From contig NZ_CP015772.1 of assembly GCF_001654455.1 (NCBI RefSeq), positions 5,022,001-5,086,000 on the forward strand: a stretch of DNA of 64,000 nt, given 5' to 3'. The position numbers and the translations under genes were made by a program. This document shows, in pieces, positions 25,166 through 34,537 of this stretch; within the stretch, counting starts at the first letter, position 1, and each line of letters opens with the position of its first letter. The DNA is from Niabella ginsenosidivorans. Lineage in GTDB: Bacteria; Bacteroidota; Bacteroidia; Chitinophagales; Chitinophagaceae. The notes beneath the pieces are model-generated. The model had not been told where the DNA came from, ran no database searches, and saw only the letters and a list, made by a program, of their open reading frames with translations.

Positions 25166-25574
25166 ACAAAAAGTTGCGTTTCCAAAGAAATGTAGTATAG
25201 GCCAGGTTGCCATAGTAAGAAATGTACCGGTTCAGCGTCGCTGCAAAAGATTCTCCATTGGGGATAGTTGTTTTAGTGCCCCGGATGTAAGTGGGAAAGC
25301 GTGTTACATAATCTACCGGCACGGAAGTTAAAATAGCATCATCATAACCATATACCCTGCTGCCACTGCCCTCGTTTTTTACCTGCCGCACTTCGGCTCC
25401 TGTTAGTATAGTCAACCGGTGGTTGGTCCAGTTCCGGGAGAAATTAAGCTGGCCGCGCAGCGCCTGTGCAGTTAACATGTTTTCAGATGCATCCAGGATA
25501 GCGCCTTTAGGAACGGGATAGGTAACCATACCGGAGACTTTTTTGAAGAAGTAATTCTTCTTAAACTTCAACAA
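25166..25574 (-). pseudogene. Internal fragment of a SusC-like receptor
   Basis: The sequence TYPVPKGAILDASENMLTAQ, RGQLNFSRNWTNHRLTILTG, YGYDDAILTSVPVDYVTRFP and ATLNRYISYYGNLAYT matches the middle of a SusC-type TonB-dependent receptor barrel. Only about 130 residues remain; both ends are gone. Near 25165-25210 it runs in frame into propeller sequence (KYVPPRITISPDG), which marks a deletion join. Confidence 0.75.
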
Positions 25575-25665
25575 TGGCTAAAGACACCTTCAAGTTGTCA
25601 CAATTGCACCTTAGCGGGGCATTTTATCCATCCTAATTTTGGGTAACACAATTAAAAAAAATGAA

Positions 25666-26235
25666 ATGAGAAAGATCAGAATTTTCGAACATATCTCGCT
25701 TGATGGCGTGATAGAGCACGACGGGGATTACACCTATGGTGCCTGGACAACTCCCTATCGAAGTCCTGCTGGGGCCGCAACTCTCCTTGAGGCATATGGG
25801 GCCAGCTTTGACCTGCTGCTTGGCCGCCATACCTACGATATATTTAGTGGCTTTTGGCCCAATGCAGGAGATTTTCCCATGGCAAATGCTATAAACGCTG
25901 CAACAAAGTTCATCGTAACCCACAGGCCAGAAAGCCTGGAATGGGGTCCGATGCAGCATTTGGGCGGGGATGTGGTAGCGGCAGTTCGCGATCTCAAGTC
26001 AACAGAAGGGCCCGACCTGATCGTTGTGGGAAGCTCAACGCTAACATCTGTATTACTTGACAAGGACCTGGCTGACGAGGTGGTGCTGATCACTTATCCC
26101 GTTTTGCTTGGCCGGGGTAAACGTTTATTATCCGACAGTATTGATGCCCGGGAGCTTGCTTTTATTGATTCAAAGAGCACGCCCGCGGGTTTGCTCATCA
26201 ACACCTATAAACATCTTGGTTCGCTGAAAAAATAA
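25666..26235 (+). CDS. Dihydrofolate-reductase-family protein (RibD C-terminal-like)
   Basis: A 189-residue protein beginning MRKIRIFEHISLDGVIEHDG, the typical start of RibD C-terminal/DHFR-like proteins; an upstream TTG frame adds nine unlikely residues. Other family marks are LLLGRHTYDIFSGFWP, TKFIVTHRPESLEWG, GPDLIVVGSSTLTSVLL and ITYPVLLGRGKRLL (NADPH-site region). These proteins are cytoplasmic NADPH-dependent reductases of mostly unknown substrate. It is followed 37 bp later by a PhnB-like gene, a frequent pairing of small stress or detoxification enzymes. Confidence 0.88.
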   Translation: MRKIRIFEHISLDGVIEHDGDYTYGAWTTPYRSPAGAATLLEAYGASFDLLLGRHTYDIFSGFWPNAGDFPMANAINAATKFIVTHRPESLEWGPMQHLGGDVVAAVRDLKSTEGPDLIVVGSSTLTSVLLDKDLADEVVLITYPVLLGRGKRLLSDSIDARELAFIDSKSTPAGLLINTYKHLGSLKK

Positions 26236-26272
26236 TTCATAAAAAAGGCCTGCCTTTTCAAAAACAAATACA

Positions 26273-26734
26273 ATGGCAAAAAAAATAACCCCCTGTCTAT
26301 GGGTAGAAAAAGACGCTAAAAAAGTGGCTCAATATTATTTATCCATTTTTAAAAATGGTAAACTGAAATCCTACCAGGCATATAAAAACGCATCAAACGG
26401 TGGTTTTGATTTTGCCACGATGGAGCTATTGGGATTTGAGTTTCAAATACTGGCCGCCGGGCCGCATTTCAAATTCAATGAAGCGGTTTCGTTCAGCATT
26501 GCCTGTAAAGACCAGGCAGAAGTTGATTACTATTGGAAAGCCCTTACCGCTAAAGGGGGTAGTGAAGGCCCTTGCGGCTGGGTAAAAGGCAAATATGGCC
26601 TTTCGTGGCAGGTTAACCCGGTGCAGTTAACCAGGCTTATTACGCATAAAGATAAAGCCAAGCGGACTTTCGCGTTGAACGCAATGATGAAAATGAAAAA
26701 AATTATTATCGCCGACCTGGAGGAAGCCAAATGA
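26273..26734 (+). CDS. VOC-superfamily PhnB-like protein
   Basis: A 153-residue protein of the PhnB-like VOC group (sometimes named 3-demethylubiquinone-9 3-methyltransferase domain). It has KKITPCLWVEKDAKKVAQYY, IFKNGKLKSYQAYKN, ATMELLGFEFQILAAGPHFK and EGPCGWVKGKYGLSWQVNP in the usual order, and length fits. The fold is that of glyoxalase-like dimers; no catalytic metal triad is obvious. Co-directional with the DHFR-like gene, probably one operon. Confidence 0.85.
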   Translation: MAKKITPCLWVEKDAKKVAQYYLSIFKNGKLKSYQAYKNASNGGFDFATMELLGFEFQILAAGPHFKFNEAVSFSIACKDQAEVDYYWKALTAKGGSEGPCGWVKGKYGLSWQVNPVQLTRLITHKDKAKRTFALNAMMKMKKIIIADLEEAK

Positions 26735-26736
26735 TA

Positions 26737-26903
26737 TAGTAACTAAAGATCAAACCCTGACGGGGATCAGACATGAACACATATTTTTGATTTATATCAA
26801 TCCAGTTTTTCTCACAATGATGGTGGCAGCGGTCATTTTACTGTTGTTTCTGTGGCGATTGATTCGCTTTGGTTCTAAGCATTTCGGCCTCTTTTACTTA
26901 TAA
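26737..26903 (+). pseudogene. Remnant of a membrane-protein C-terminus
   Basis: Within the 370-bp gap after the PhnB-like gene, one frame without an early start reads RHEHIFLIYINPVF then MMVAAVILLLFLWRLIRFG and ends at a TAA. It resembles the last transmembrane helix of an integral membrane protein. A 28-codon peptide from ATG 26818 is possible, but a relic is more likely. Nothing else is seen up to 27080. Confidence 0.35.
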
Positions 26904-27079
26904 TATGACATTCTAGTTGGGAAGATTGAGTCGGTATAAAGGAAAAGTTGAATACCCGTATTATCTAATCATTGTAACATTTTTTTATGAAATGCGACTA
27001 TTATCATTAGGGCATACAATTAGCAATACAAGGCGACAAGTTAGTTCGATTATAATAGGAAACCCCTAAAAAGTTTTTT

Positions 27080-27091
27080 AAAGTTAACTTT
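27080..27091. promoter_or_regulatory. 12-bp palindrome upstream of DeoR/receptor pair
   Basis: AAAGTTAACTTT is a perfect palindrome 14 bp before the first possible ATG of the DeoR-like gene, where an operator for that protein could lie. AT-rich context makes chance occurrence possible. Confidence 0.3.
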
Positions 27092-27104
27092 TCGTCAATG
27101 AGGT

Positions 27105-27332
27105 ATGCAAAAATTTAATTTTATGATTAGACATTTGTTTAAAGAGGAGCGAAGGATGATAATATTAGATGAGCTAAAAACAAAGAAAAGGGTTGTTAAT
27201 AAAGAGCTTGCTGATTTTCTTCAAGTTTCATGTAACACAATAAGGCAGGATATTAAAGATTTAGCGAGGGTCAATAGACTTACTATTGTGCATGGAGGCG
27301 CGCTACCCATTGAACCAAATAGTGTACGATGA
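27105..27332 (+). CDS. Truncated DeoR-type HTH protein
   Basis: A 75-residue protein holding only the DeoR winged helix-turn-helix: ERRMIILDELKTKKRVVNKE, LADFLQVSCNTIRQDIKDLA and LTIVHGGALPIEP. Full DeoR regulators are about 250 residues with a sugar-phosphate-sensing domain, absent here. The ATG at 27123 is an alternative start. Its stop overlaps the receptor's start as ATGA, so they are coupled. It may be a minimal repressor of the receptor, or the front of a truncated regulator. Confidence 0.65.
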   Translation: MQKFNFMIRHLFKEERRMIILDELKTKKRVVNKELADFLQVSCNTIRQDIKDLARVNRLTIVHGGALPIEPNSVR

Positions 27333-30001
27333 AATTGTTACAAAAACTCCTCATAGTGCCATTCTTTCTTTCACTTTCTATTTCAGTAGAGGCACAGGAA
27401 CAAAGAATAACCGTTAGAGTTGAAAACGTTCTCATAGACTCTGTATTTAAAAAAATTATGGATTCAAGTAGGTATACAATATTACACGATCATTTACTGA
27501 ATAAAGATTCAATACATATTACCTACAATGCTATAAATAGTCCTGTTTTTAAAGTGCTAAACGATATTTTGGCAAAAACAGATCTTTCCTATAGACTTAT
27601 AGGAAACGACTCGATCCAAATTGAAAACAAACTTACCCTCTCTGACAGATTAACCAATGATACTTCCCTTAGAAAATTGTATGGCAATATAATAGATGAT
27701 CATAATATAGCACTCCCATATGCGACTGTCACATGTTATCAAGGCAAGACCCTATTTTCTAGAATCAAAGCCAACCAACAAGGCGAATTTCTATTAAACC
27801 GCCCTCTTCAAGTTGATAGTAATTATATATTTGAGATATCTTCAGTTGGATATAAAACGAAATATATTTACCTGACGTACCCAGAAGGGTTTCCATTGAC
27901 TAATATAGTTTTATCAACAGATAATCCGGCAATGCAAAATGTCACTGTCGTGGGAAAGAGACCTTTAATTGAGCGGAAAGTTGATCGAATTGTATTTAAT
28001 GTAGAAAATTCAATAACTGCATTGGGTGGTGATGCAATTGATGCACTCCGTGTCACGCCTAACATACAACTACAGAATGATGTAATAGGGTTAGTGGGAA
28101 AGAGTTCTGTTAGAGTAATGATTAATGACAAAATAATACCTTTATCAGGCAATGAATTATTGAACTACCTGAGGTCAATCCCAGCATCTAATATTCAGAA
28201 AATAGAAGTCATAAGTTCGCCACCCTCTAAATATGATGCGGAAGGAGATAGCGGGCTGATTAATATCCAACTGAAGCAGGCTACAACAGATTCATGGAGT
28301 ACAAGCATTAGAAGTTCTTATACTCAAGCTTTCTACCCTTCATTTGACGGGGGAGTAAATTATTCATATCAAAAAAATAAAATATCGATTCTTACAGATA
28401 TTTCAGCTGGCGCTCAAAGAAAAACCTATTCGAATGACATTCACTATACTTATCCCTCGGAATTGTGGTATAATGAAGTGAATAATACGAATTCGGTGAA
28501 GAACTATGGAGCCTTAGTGAAATTACAGTATGATATCTCTAAATTGCAAACCATAGGGTTTCAGTATTCTGGTAATTTTAACCGTCAAAATAACGTTGAA
28601 ATAAATAGATCGCGTAGCTATTTCAACGGCAACCAATTGAAGGATTATTCAACTGACGGCGTAACATCTATGAAACCGACCAGCACGGCTTTAAATCTCA
28701 ACTACGAAAAGAAAATAGATTCATCAGGTAAAAAGTTGTCAATTGATCTCGACTACTTTAATTCGAGACTACCAAGAGATAATGAGTTCACTTCAAATCT
28801 TAGGGATATTAGCGATGGGACTGCAGAGTATAATTTTGCTAACAATAGAAGCGGCCAAAATATCCAAAATTATTCTGCAAAATTGGATATGTTTATGCCA
28901 TATAAATGGGGAATAATGGAGTATGGGCTGAAAGCCACCGCAACCAAGACCAAAAATGATGTAATTGTCGACTTTTATAACAATCCCAATCATCTAGTTC
29001 CATACCTTTCTCAACATGATATTTTTCAATACAAGGAAAAGGTTCAAGCCATTTATCTTTCGGCCTTGAAAAAGGTTGGCTCAAACTTGGAAATAAAAGC
29101 AGGGTTACGCGGTGAATTCACTCAAACATTAGGAAATTCTATTACCTCCGATAGTAGCATAAAGAAGGACTATTTCAAGCTCTTCCCAACAGCATACTTG
29201 CTATATAGGCCTACTCCTAAAAGTACAATTATTCTGAATTTCAGTCGTAGAATCGGACGACCTGATTTCGCGTACCTAAATCCTGCAAGATGGTATTTTA
29301 ATCCTCGATCATATGCTGAAGGTAATCCATTCTTGCAGCCATCGTTTACTTATAATTTGTCACTTAACTACAGCTACAGAAATATTATAAATGTGGAAGG
29401 ATATTATTTAAGAAAGACTAATGGTTATAGTCAAATTGTATTCCATGACACGATTTCTGATTACCAAATTTTTAGACGACTAAATTTTTATAATTATAGT
29501 GGATGGGGAATGAATGTGAATCTGGCATTAAAAATCTCATCGTGGTGGGAGAGTTATACGGAGGGAAATGCCAGTTGGTCGAGAGCTCAGAATTTTATAC
29601 CTATTGTTGAAAAGGAATATAAGGGATATGCAAGAAGTATCTCAACCACACAAACGTTGACAATAAACCCATCAAAGACTCTCATTTCAACAATATATTT
29701 TCGGTATCGATTTCCGTCAAGGGAAAACATTTATAATACAAGTAATAGTTCTACTTTAGATGTCGGATTTAAATATCTATTATCAAAAGGGAAATTTATT
29801 TTGGGACTCAATTTTAGTGATATTCTAAAAAAGGATTATTCGACAATAACTACATTCTCTGAAGGGATAGCTCAATCGTTCACTCAGTACTATGATACCC
29901 GAAGAGTCAGGCTTTCAATTAGTTACAAATTCGGAAATAAAAATCTATCAATCAAAACCCACAAGGGAGGAAATGAAGAGGAGAAGAATAGATCAAAGTA
30001 G
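27329..30001 (+). CDS. TonB-dependent outer-membrane receptor with STN domain
   Basis: An 890-residue outer-membrane protein. Residues 1-23 are a signal peptide (LLIVPFFLSLSISVEAQ). An STN-like domain follows (ITVRVENVLIDSVFKKIMDS), then a carboxypeptidase-regulatory-like domain (about 110-190; YGNIIDDHNIALPYATVTC), a plug (VTVVGKRPLIERKVDRIVFN) and a large barrel with ASNIQKIEVISSPPSKYDAE and NYSYRNIINVEGYY. This fits the Bacteroidota OMP_b-brl_3 type rather than SusC, and no SusD follows. It imports an unknown ligand with TonB/ExbBD energy. The gene is clearly more AT-rich than its neighbours, suggesting transfer. Confidence 0.85.
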   Translation: MKLLQKLLIVPFFLSLSISVEAQEQRITVRVENVLIDSVFKKIMDSSRYTILHDHLLNKDSIHITYNAINSPVFKVLNDILAKTDLSYRLIGNDSIQIENKLTLSDRLTNDTSLRKLYGNIIDDHNIALPYATVTCYQGKTLFSRIKANQQGEFLLNRPLQVDSNYIFEISSVGYKTKYIYLTYPEGFPLTNIVLSTDNPAMQNVTVVGKRPLIERKVDRIVFNVENSITALGGDAIDALRVTPNIQLQNDVIGLVGKSSVRVMINDKIIPLSGNELLNYLRSIPASNIQKIEVISSPPSKYDAEGDSGLINIQLKQATTDSWSTSIRSSYTQAFYPSFDGGVNYSYQKNKISILTDISAGAQRKTYSNDIHYTYPSELWYNEVNNTNSVKNYGALVKLQYDISKLQTIGFQYSGNFNRQNNVEINRSRSYFNGNQLKDYSTDGVTSMKPTSTALNLNYEKKIDSSGKKLSIDLDYFNSRLPRDNEFTSNLRDISDGTAEYNFANNRSGQNIQNYSAKLDMFMPYKWGIMEYGLKATATKTKNDVIVDFYNNPNHLVPYLSQHDIFQYKEKVQAIYLSALKKVGSNLEIKAGLRGEFTQTLGNSITSDSSIKKDYFKLFPTAYLLYRPTPKSTIILNFSRRIGRPDFAYLNPARWYFNPRSYAEGNPFLQPSFTYNLSLNYSYRNIINVEGYYLRKTNGYSQIVFHDTISDYQIFRRLNFYNYSGWGMNVNLALKISSWWESYTEGNASWSRAQNFIPIVEKEYKGYARSISTTQTLTINPSKTLISTIYFRYRFPSRENIYNTSNSSTLDVGFKYLLSKGKFILGLNFSDILKKDYSTITTFSEGIAQSFTQYYDTRRVRLSISYKFGNKNLSIKTHKGGNEEEKNRSK

Positions 30002-30320
30002 TTTCAACTTATAGTTGAATTGTAAAAATAATTAAAATTAAATTGTAATAGTTAGTACTTAATCAGACAATCAAGGATTAAAAGAAAAATACTCAACTTA
30101 TAGCTGTCTGAAAAAGGGGGTACTTACAATAGAGCACGATTAAACAGTTAAAAATTAATATGAGTCTTTTTGTTTACTGTTGAGCTGATTATAGCAAGCA
30201 TGTTCAAAACGATAATGATTGGACACTTAGGAATAAGATTTTTGTGGACTGGGTGGTGGCAATATCAGAAAGTGAGTTGGCAGGAAAGTAAATTAACCGG
30301 CTCTTAAAGAGGAGGTTTAT
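30002..30320. other. Intergenic stretch, nothing recognised
   Basis: AT-rich sequence between the receptor and the immunity gene. I see no coherent reading frame, strong terminator or RNA. ACTTATAGYTG occurs twice (about 30007 and 30094) as a weak direct repeat. Confidence 0.5.
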
Positions 30321-30659
30321 TTACTTAGAATGAGTAATCCTAACTATCTTATGATCTGATCTTCTTAACTCAATATATACTGTGCCGCCATCTGAACCTT
30401 TTGGTAAAGAGCCTTCTACTATCCATATAGAATCTCCTATCAACTGCGCTTTTAAAGGTAGCTCTCCTTTTATTATTGCTCCATACTTTTTGATTGCAAT
30501 ATCTTCTGCAATACTTATCACTTTTGCTTTCTCTAAAACATTTAACGAATCAGAGTTCACAAGTTTTTGATTTTTGTCCGGGTGATTTCCACAATTTAAA
30601 TTTATAATGCCACATGCAAACAATACCATATAAACACAGTAAACTGATTTCTTTTTCAT
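30321..30659 (-). CDS. NTF2-fold immunity lipoprotein
   Basis: A 112-residue protein with a lipoprotein-like leader (CVYMVLFACGIINLNCGNHP; Cys 23 or so as lipidation site). The body AEDIAIKKYGAIIKGELPLK, DSIWIVEGSLPKGSDGGTVY and YIELRRSDHKIVRITHSK matches the NTF2-fold immunity family, in which the last strands read YIxI...D.KVL.I.H.K. It starts three bases after the RHS toxin gene's stop on the same strand, the usual place of a polymorphic-toxin immunity gene. It probably protects the cell envelope from the RHS C-terminal domain. Confidence 0.8.
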   Translation of the reverse strand: MKKKSVYCVYMVLFACGIINLNCGNHPDKNQKLVNSDSLNVLEKAKVISIAEDIAIKKYGAIIKGELPLKAQLIGDSIWIVEGSLPKGSDGGTVYIELRRSDHKIVRITHSK

Positions 30660-30662
30660 GTT

Positions 30663-33600
30663 TTAACCTTTAATTTTAGATACGCCTATTAATGTTGGCA
30701 AAATAATATTGCGCTTTATCCAGTCCCAAGTATTATAGGTGGGTTCATTTTTGGGCAATGTAGCCGGGTTAACTGAATTTTGTCGATCCGGATCTCGGGG
30801 GTCACTCGGTATTGCTGTACTTATTACTGAGATGGCCCCAGTTGACTTCTTAAATTTTTGTAGTGTCCCATTAGGTGTAGCGACATAGCTATCTACTCCC
30901 TGGAGTTGTGCATTATCTATATCTGTTGTCGAAAATACATTGTTTTCATATTGGGAATCGTAGGATCCATGAGTATGGGCTCGTGCCACAATGGTTGCAT
31001 CTCCTTCATTTGATCGCCCTAGACCTTCTGGTTTTGATGATGCTTCAGATCCCTCACTAGGTTTTAGATATGTATAAAAAACTTGTTTCCCTGCCTTTAT
31101 TTCAACGATGTATGTTGCAAATTCTTTTCCTTTTATAATTGAATTATCGTTGTAAAGCTTTGCAAAATCAAGCGCAGCAGCATTTGCCGTTCTAAATCTG
31201 TCACCTGGATTAATAACCATTTTGCCATCTGGGTCTATAAATCGCATTGGATTATCAAAAGCGTAATTGTATGGTGAATGTCTCCGCATAGAATCTGCCA
31301 ACGGATCCACCACATGCCACCTGCCAATCACCGGATCATAGAACCTTGCCCCATAATCATACTGCCCTCCGTCTGTACCACCCAATTCCTGCTGCTGCTC
31401 CTTGCCATTATATAAATACTTGTTTGGAAGGTATGGCTGTTTTGAAAAGCTCATCCCATACGGATAATAATCCGTTTGCTGTAATACAGTACCCGCTTTG
31501 TTAAGCACGATCCGGGTATTGCCCAGATGATCTTTCAGGAAATACTCGTAATTGTAGGCTGTTCCGCTTTTTCTTGCAACACCTTCTGCGGTATGTAAAA
31601 GATCTACAGCCGGGCTGGGAGTTGTGGAGTTAGTAATGTATTCAATACCATCAATATACCACCTTGTTTCTGTTGCAGAAGTCTTTTTTAACTTGTTTCC
31701 ATCAGCATCATACACATAACTTACAGCAGCACTCCCGGTTACCGTCTTTGGTAAATTTAATGCATTATAAACAATCGTCAAAGGATTTGTGCCCGTCATG
31801 GTGGCTACACTACCGTTGCCATTGTAGGTGTATCCTCTTGCATACCCCCCTGAGACACTTTGCAGCTGGTTACCCTTGGCCCCGTAATTGTAGGTAATGG
31901 CCGTAGCGCTGTTCTTGGGACGGGTAAGGGCTGTAATATTGCCCATCTTGTCATAGGTAATCCCCTGTTCATTATAGCCTTCATCACTGGCGCCGCTGGT
32001 AATGCGGTTGGCCCGGTCATAAACATAGGTATAGGTGCGTTGGGTTTGGGTGCCGGCACCGCTCTTCCACAGCTGCTGACCGATATTGCCGTTGTACTGC
32101 TTATTCGCCGCTGCGGCTGTACTGTCATACTTTAGCTCCATCGTAAACAAAGGAGCCGATTGCTTTTTGACCCATCCACGTGCATTAAAGAAGGTCCCGA
32201 TTGTCTGATTTCCTACCTTTTTTTGAGAAAGCTGCCCTACCTGGTTATAGGCATAGGTAATGGTATCCGGAGCCTGGGTATTGATCTTTTCTATAGCCCG
32301 GATAATTCTACCCGCGTGATCATACTGATTGGTGGTGGCAATGGTAACAACAGGAGTGGTGGTATTGCCATTTGCAAAATGCTTCCGGGTGCTGATGGTA
32401 ACTTCCCCCACAAAATTCAGGGTATTAGTAACTACATCTGCTCCATTTAAGAGATGTTGTTTGACTATTTTGGTCACCCGTTCTTTGGCGTCATAATAGG
32501 TAGCAGCATACAAATACTTTGCGCTATCCAGCACATTGGTTACGGTGATCGTCGGAAGCCCCCTTACATTGCTCCTTTCCAGCGTGCTGGTATCATTGGG
32601 CACATTAAATAAAGCAGCATAAGGATTTGCATTGACCGTACTGTTCAAAAAACTGTAATCATCATAGAAACTCATGGTAAACAGGGTAGTTAAAGCAGTA
32701 GGGATAGCGGTATTGGTATAGCCCCAGGATTTGGTATTGTCCCGTATCTCGAACAACTTGTTTTGATTGCCGGCCAGCGTTTCCAGGCTGGGCCTGGTGG
32801 ACGCGTTACTGGTTTCCCCTGTCATGATCAGCCTGCCCAATGTATCATATTTCATAAATCCCCATACATTACGGGCTCTTTGCAGGGAGTCCTGGGTAAA
32901 GATGGGATAATCGGCTTTATTATAGACCGTGTACTCCCAGCCCTTACCCGGGATCTTTTTCTCAATTACCCTTCTCCGCCCATCATAATGATACGCATAG
33001 ATATAATTTAAAAAATTGGCATCTTTTTCCGTAAAGCTGGTAATTGTTTCCAGCGCCGGTGGTACTACATAGGCCAGCTGGTTCAGGTCATCATAAATAT
33101 ATTGCGTAACCATATAAGTAGGCGCATTGAGTGTATCGCCCCCATCCTGTACTTTCCTGCATACTACTAACCCTTCTTTGTCCTTATATTCAATCACCCG
33201 GTTGCGGTTCTCATCCCAGGTCACATTTTTATACAACTGCCCGGCACCATAATAGCCCGGGCTGCCGGCGCCGATATTGACACCACCCGATTGCGTTATA
33301 TTCCACAGTCTCACCTCATTGGCAATATTGATCTCGTAATTGTTTCTTATCGTATGGCCGGCTCCCAGCTTCCAGCTATCGCCCGGGGCGGCCGTTTCCA
33401 GCACCCGGTCCAGCGGGGAAGCTTCAAATACTGTCTGGCTGAACGGGTTGGAGGCTATTTTGGGTATGGAGCCACTGCCGGCACTGCTGTAAAAAGAAGC
33501 CTGGGCTGTCACAGCTGTTGGTTGATAAGCCCCCGTTTGGCTGTTGTGCTCATAGGGCAAGTAATTTTTATCCTGCCTCCCAAGAGCATCATACACAATT

Positions 33601-33893
33601 GGAATAATAACATCCTTTTTGCTAGGAGAATTCCGTACAGCTATATTTTGTAATGGTCTTCCCAGCCCGTCAAAATATTGGATCTCGGCCCGCATGCTAT
33701 CCACCGGAAGTGCTGCCAGATCAGCCGCTGTTTTTACTCCTTCTTTTACGATTGTTCGCGTATAAATGAAATTCTGGCTGGCGGAAGGGGTGACCTGGGC
33801 TCTTGTAACTGCAAATGAGAAGGCAAACAGCACAGAAAATACTATATATCTATATATCCTTGAACAGGATCCGGTTTGATTTGAAAATGGCAT
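30663..33893 (-). CDS. RHS-repeat polymorphic toxin with DUF4329 C-terminus
   Basis: A 1076-residue secreted protein. The ATG at 33893 gives a clean signal peptide (YRYIVFSVLFAFSFAVTRAQ); a 16-residue upstream extension is less likely. A DUF6443 N-terminal domain follows (AEIQYFDGLGRPLQNIAV). Many YD repeats lead to the RHS core end GARFYDPVIGRWHVVDP (about 848) and NYAFDNPMRFIDPDG. After it, residues about 905-1040 form a DUF4329-type domain (FATYIVEIKAGKQVFYTYL, RAHTHGSYDSQYENNVFS) with the AHTHG histidines, likely the toxin tip. RHS shells enclose and deliver such tips to rivals. The downstream gene is the immunity protein. Confidence 0.9.
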   Translation of the reverse strand: MPFSNQTGSCSRIYRYIVFSVLFAFSFAVTRAQVTPSASQNFIYTRTIVKEGVKTAADLAALPVDSMRAEIQYFDGLGRPLQNIAVRNSPSKKDVIIPIVYDALGRQDKNYLPYEHNSQTGAYQPTAVTAQASFYSSAGSGSIPKIASNPFSQTVFEASPLDRVLETAAPGDSWKLGAGHTIRNNYEINIANEVRLWNITQSGGVNIGAGSPGYYGAGQLYKNVTWDENRNRVIEYKDKEGLVVCRKVQDGGDTLNAPTYMVTQYIYDDLNQLAYVVPPALETITSFTEKDANFLNYIYAYHYDGRRRVIEKKIPGKGWEYTVYNKADYPIFTQDSLQRARNVWGFMKYDTLGRLIMTGETSNASTRPSLETLAGNQNKLFEIRDNTKSWGYTNTAIPTALTTLFTMSFYDDYSFLNSTVNANPYAALFNVPNDTSTLERSNVRGLPTITVTNVLDSAKYLYAATYYDAKERVTKIVKQHLLNGADVVTNTLNFVGEVTISTRKHFANGNTTTPVVTIATTNQYDHAGRIIRAIEKINTQAPDTITYAYNQVGQLSQKKVGNQTIGTFFNARGWVKKQSAPLFTMELKYDSTAAAANKQYNGNIGQQLWKSGAGTQTQRTYTYVYDRANRITSGASDEGYNEQGITYDKMGNITALTRPKNSATAITYNYGAKGNQLQSVSGGYARGYTYNGNGSVATMTGTNPLTIVYNALNLPKTVTGSAAVSYVYDADGNKLKKTSATETRWYIDGIEYITNSTTPSPAVDLLHTAEGVARKSGTAYNYEYFLKDHLGNTRIVLNKAGTVLQQTDYYPYGMSFSKQPYLPNKYLYNGKEQQQELGGTDGGQYDYGARFYDPVIGRWHVVDPLADSMRRHSPYNYAFDNPMRFIDPDGKMVINPGDRFRTANAAALDFAKLYNDNSIIKGKEFATYIVEIKAGKQVFYTYLKPSEGSEASSKPEGLGRSNEGDATIVARAHTHGSYDSQYENNVFSTTDIDNAQLQGVDSYVATPNGTLQKFKKSTGAISVISTAIPSDPRDPDRQNSVNPATLPKNEPTYNTWDWIKRNIILPTLIGVSKIKG

Positions 33894-33909
33894 AGTGTTG
33901 GTTTTAAAG

Positions 33910-34248
33910 TTATTGGTAACAGTTGACCACCTGGCTTGCATAATTATAAGAGATCTTCTTTAAAATATTTCCCTTTTCATCCTTTACAAAAAACAATCGT
34001 TCAAATCCATCGTACTCATAAAAAGTTATCGTTCCAGTTGGCACTGTCTTCGATGAAACGCCAATAAACGGCATATAGGTATAAGTGGTAGTAACAGCAT
34101 TTGCAATATTTCTTAACGGAGAGAGGATGATTTGTAACGTATTCTCATCAAAATCAGTATAATTAGGAATAGGGGTCCCACTGCCCGCGCCTGCCTGGCA
34201 AAAAGCTTTACTGTTAAGTAGAAACAATAGTATAATTAAACTATTCAT
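33910..34248 (-). CDS. Mini RHS-partner protein: signal peptide plus C-terminal tail
   Basis: A 112-residue protein. It begins with a signal peptide (LIILLFLLNSKAFCQ) and then has one RHS-like unit, TTTYTYMPFIGVSSKTVPTG and TFYEYDGFERLFFVKDEKGN, ILKKISYNYASQ. That unit closely follows the C-terminal end of the larger RHS partner at 34538 (TYTYEPLAGITSSTDAKG, YYEYDNFQHLKCIKDQTGN). Normally such tails end proteins of about 1000 residues. It therefore looks like an internal deletion derivative, possibly still expressed. It sits 16 bp before the RHS toxin gene. Confidence 0.6.
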   Translation of the reverse strand: MNSLIILLFLLNSKAFCQAGAGSGTPIPNYTDFDENTLQIILSPLRNIANAVTTTYTYMPFIGVSSKTVPTGTITFYEYDGFERLFFVKDEKGNILKKISYNYASQVVNCYQ

Positions 34249-34537
34249 AAGCGGTTTTTAAGATTATGACATTAAGGTCTTGAGATGTTTTATATTATTA
34301 AATAGAAATAAATACGGCAAGTCCTAAAATCTAATCAAACGATTACTCCAAATTTACCTATGCTGATATATGTTAAGCTAACTGGCTGCACTTCATAACA
34401 TCGAGATTTATACTATCACATCCAGAATTGCTTTATTTTGAATTACTATCCTATTAATAAACATAATCCGACGGCTGATATCCTTTATATTGAGATTCGT
34501 AATAAATCTCTTAAGTAGTCTCTCATGTGATATTTAT

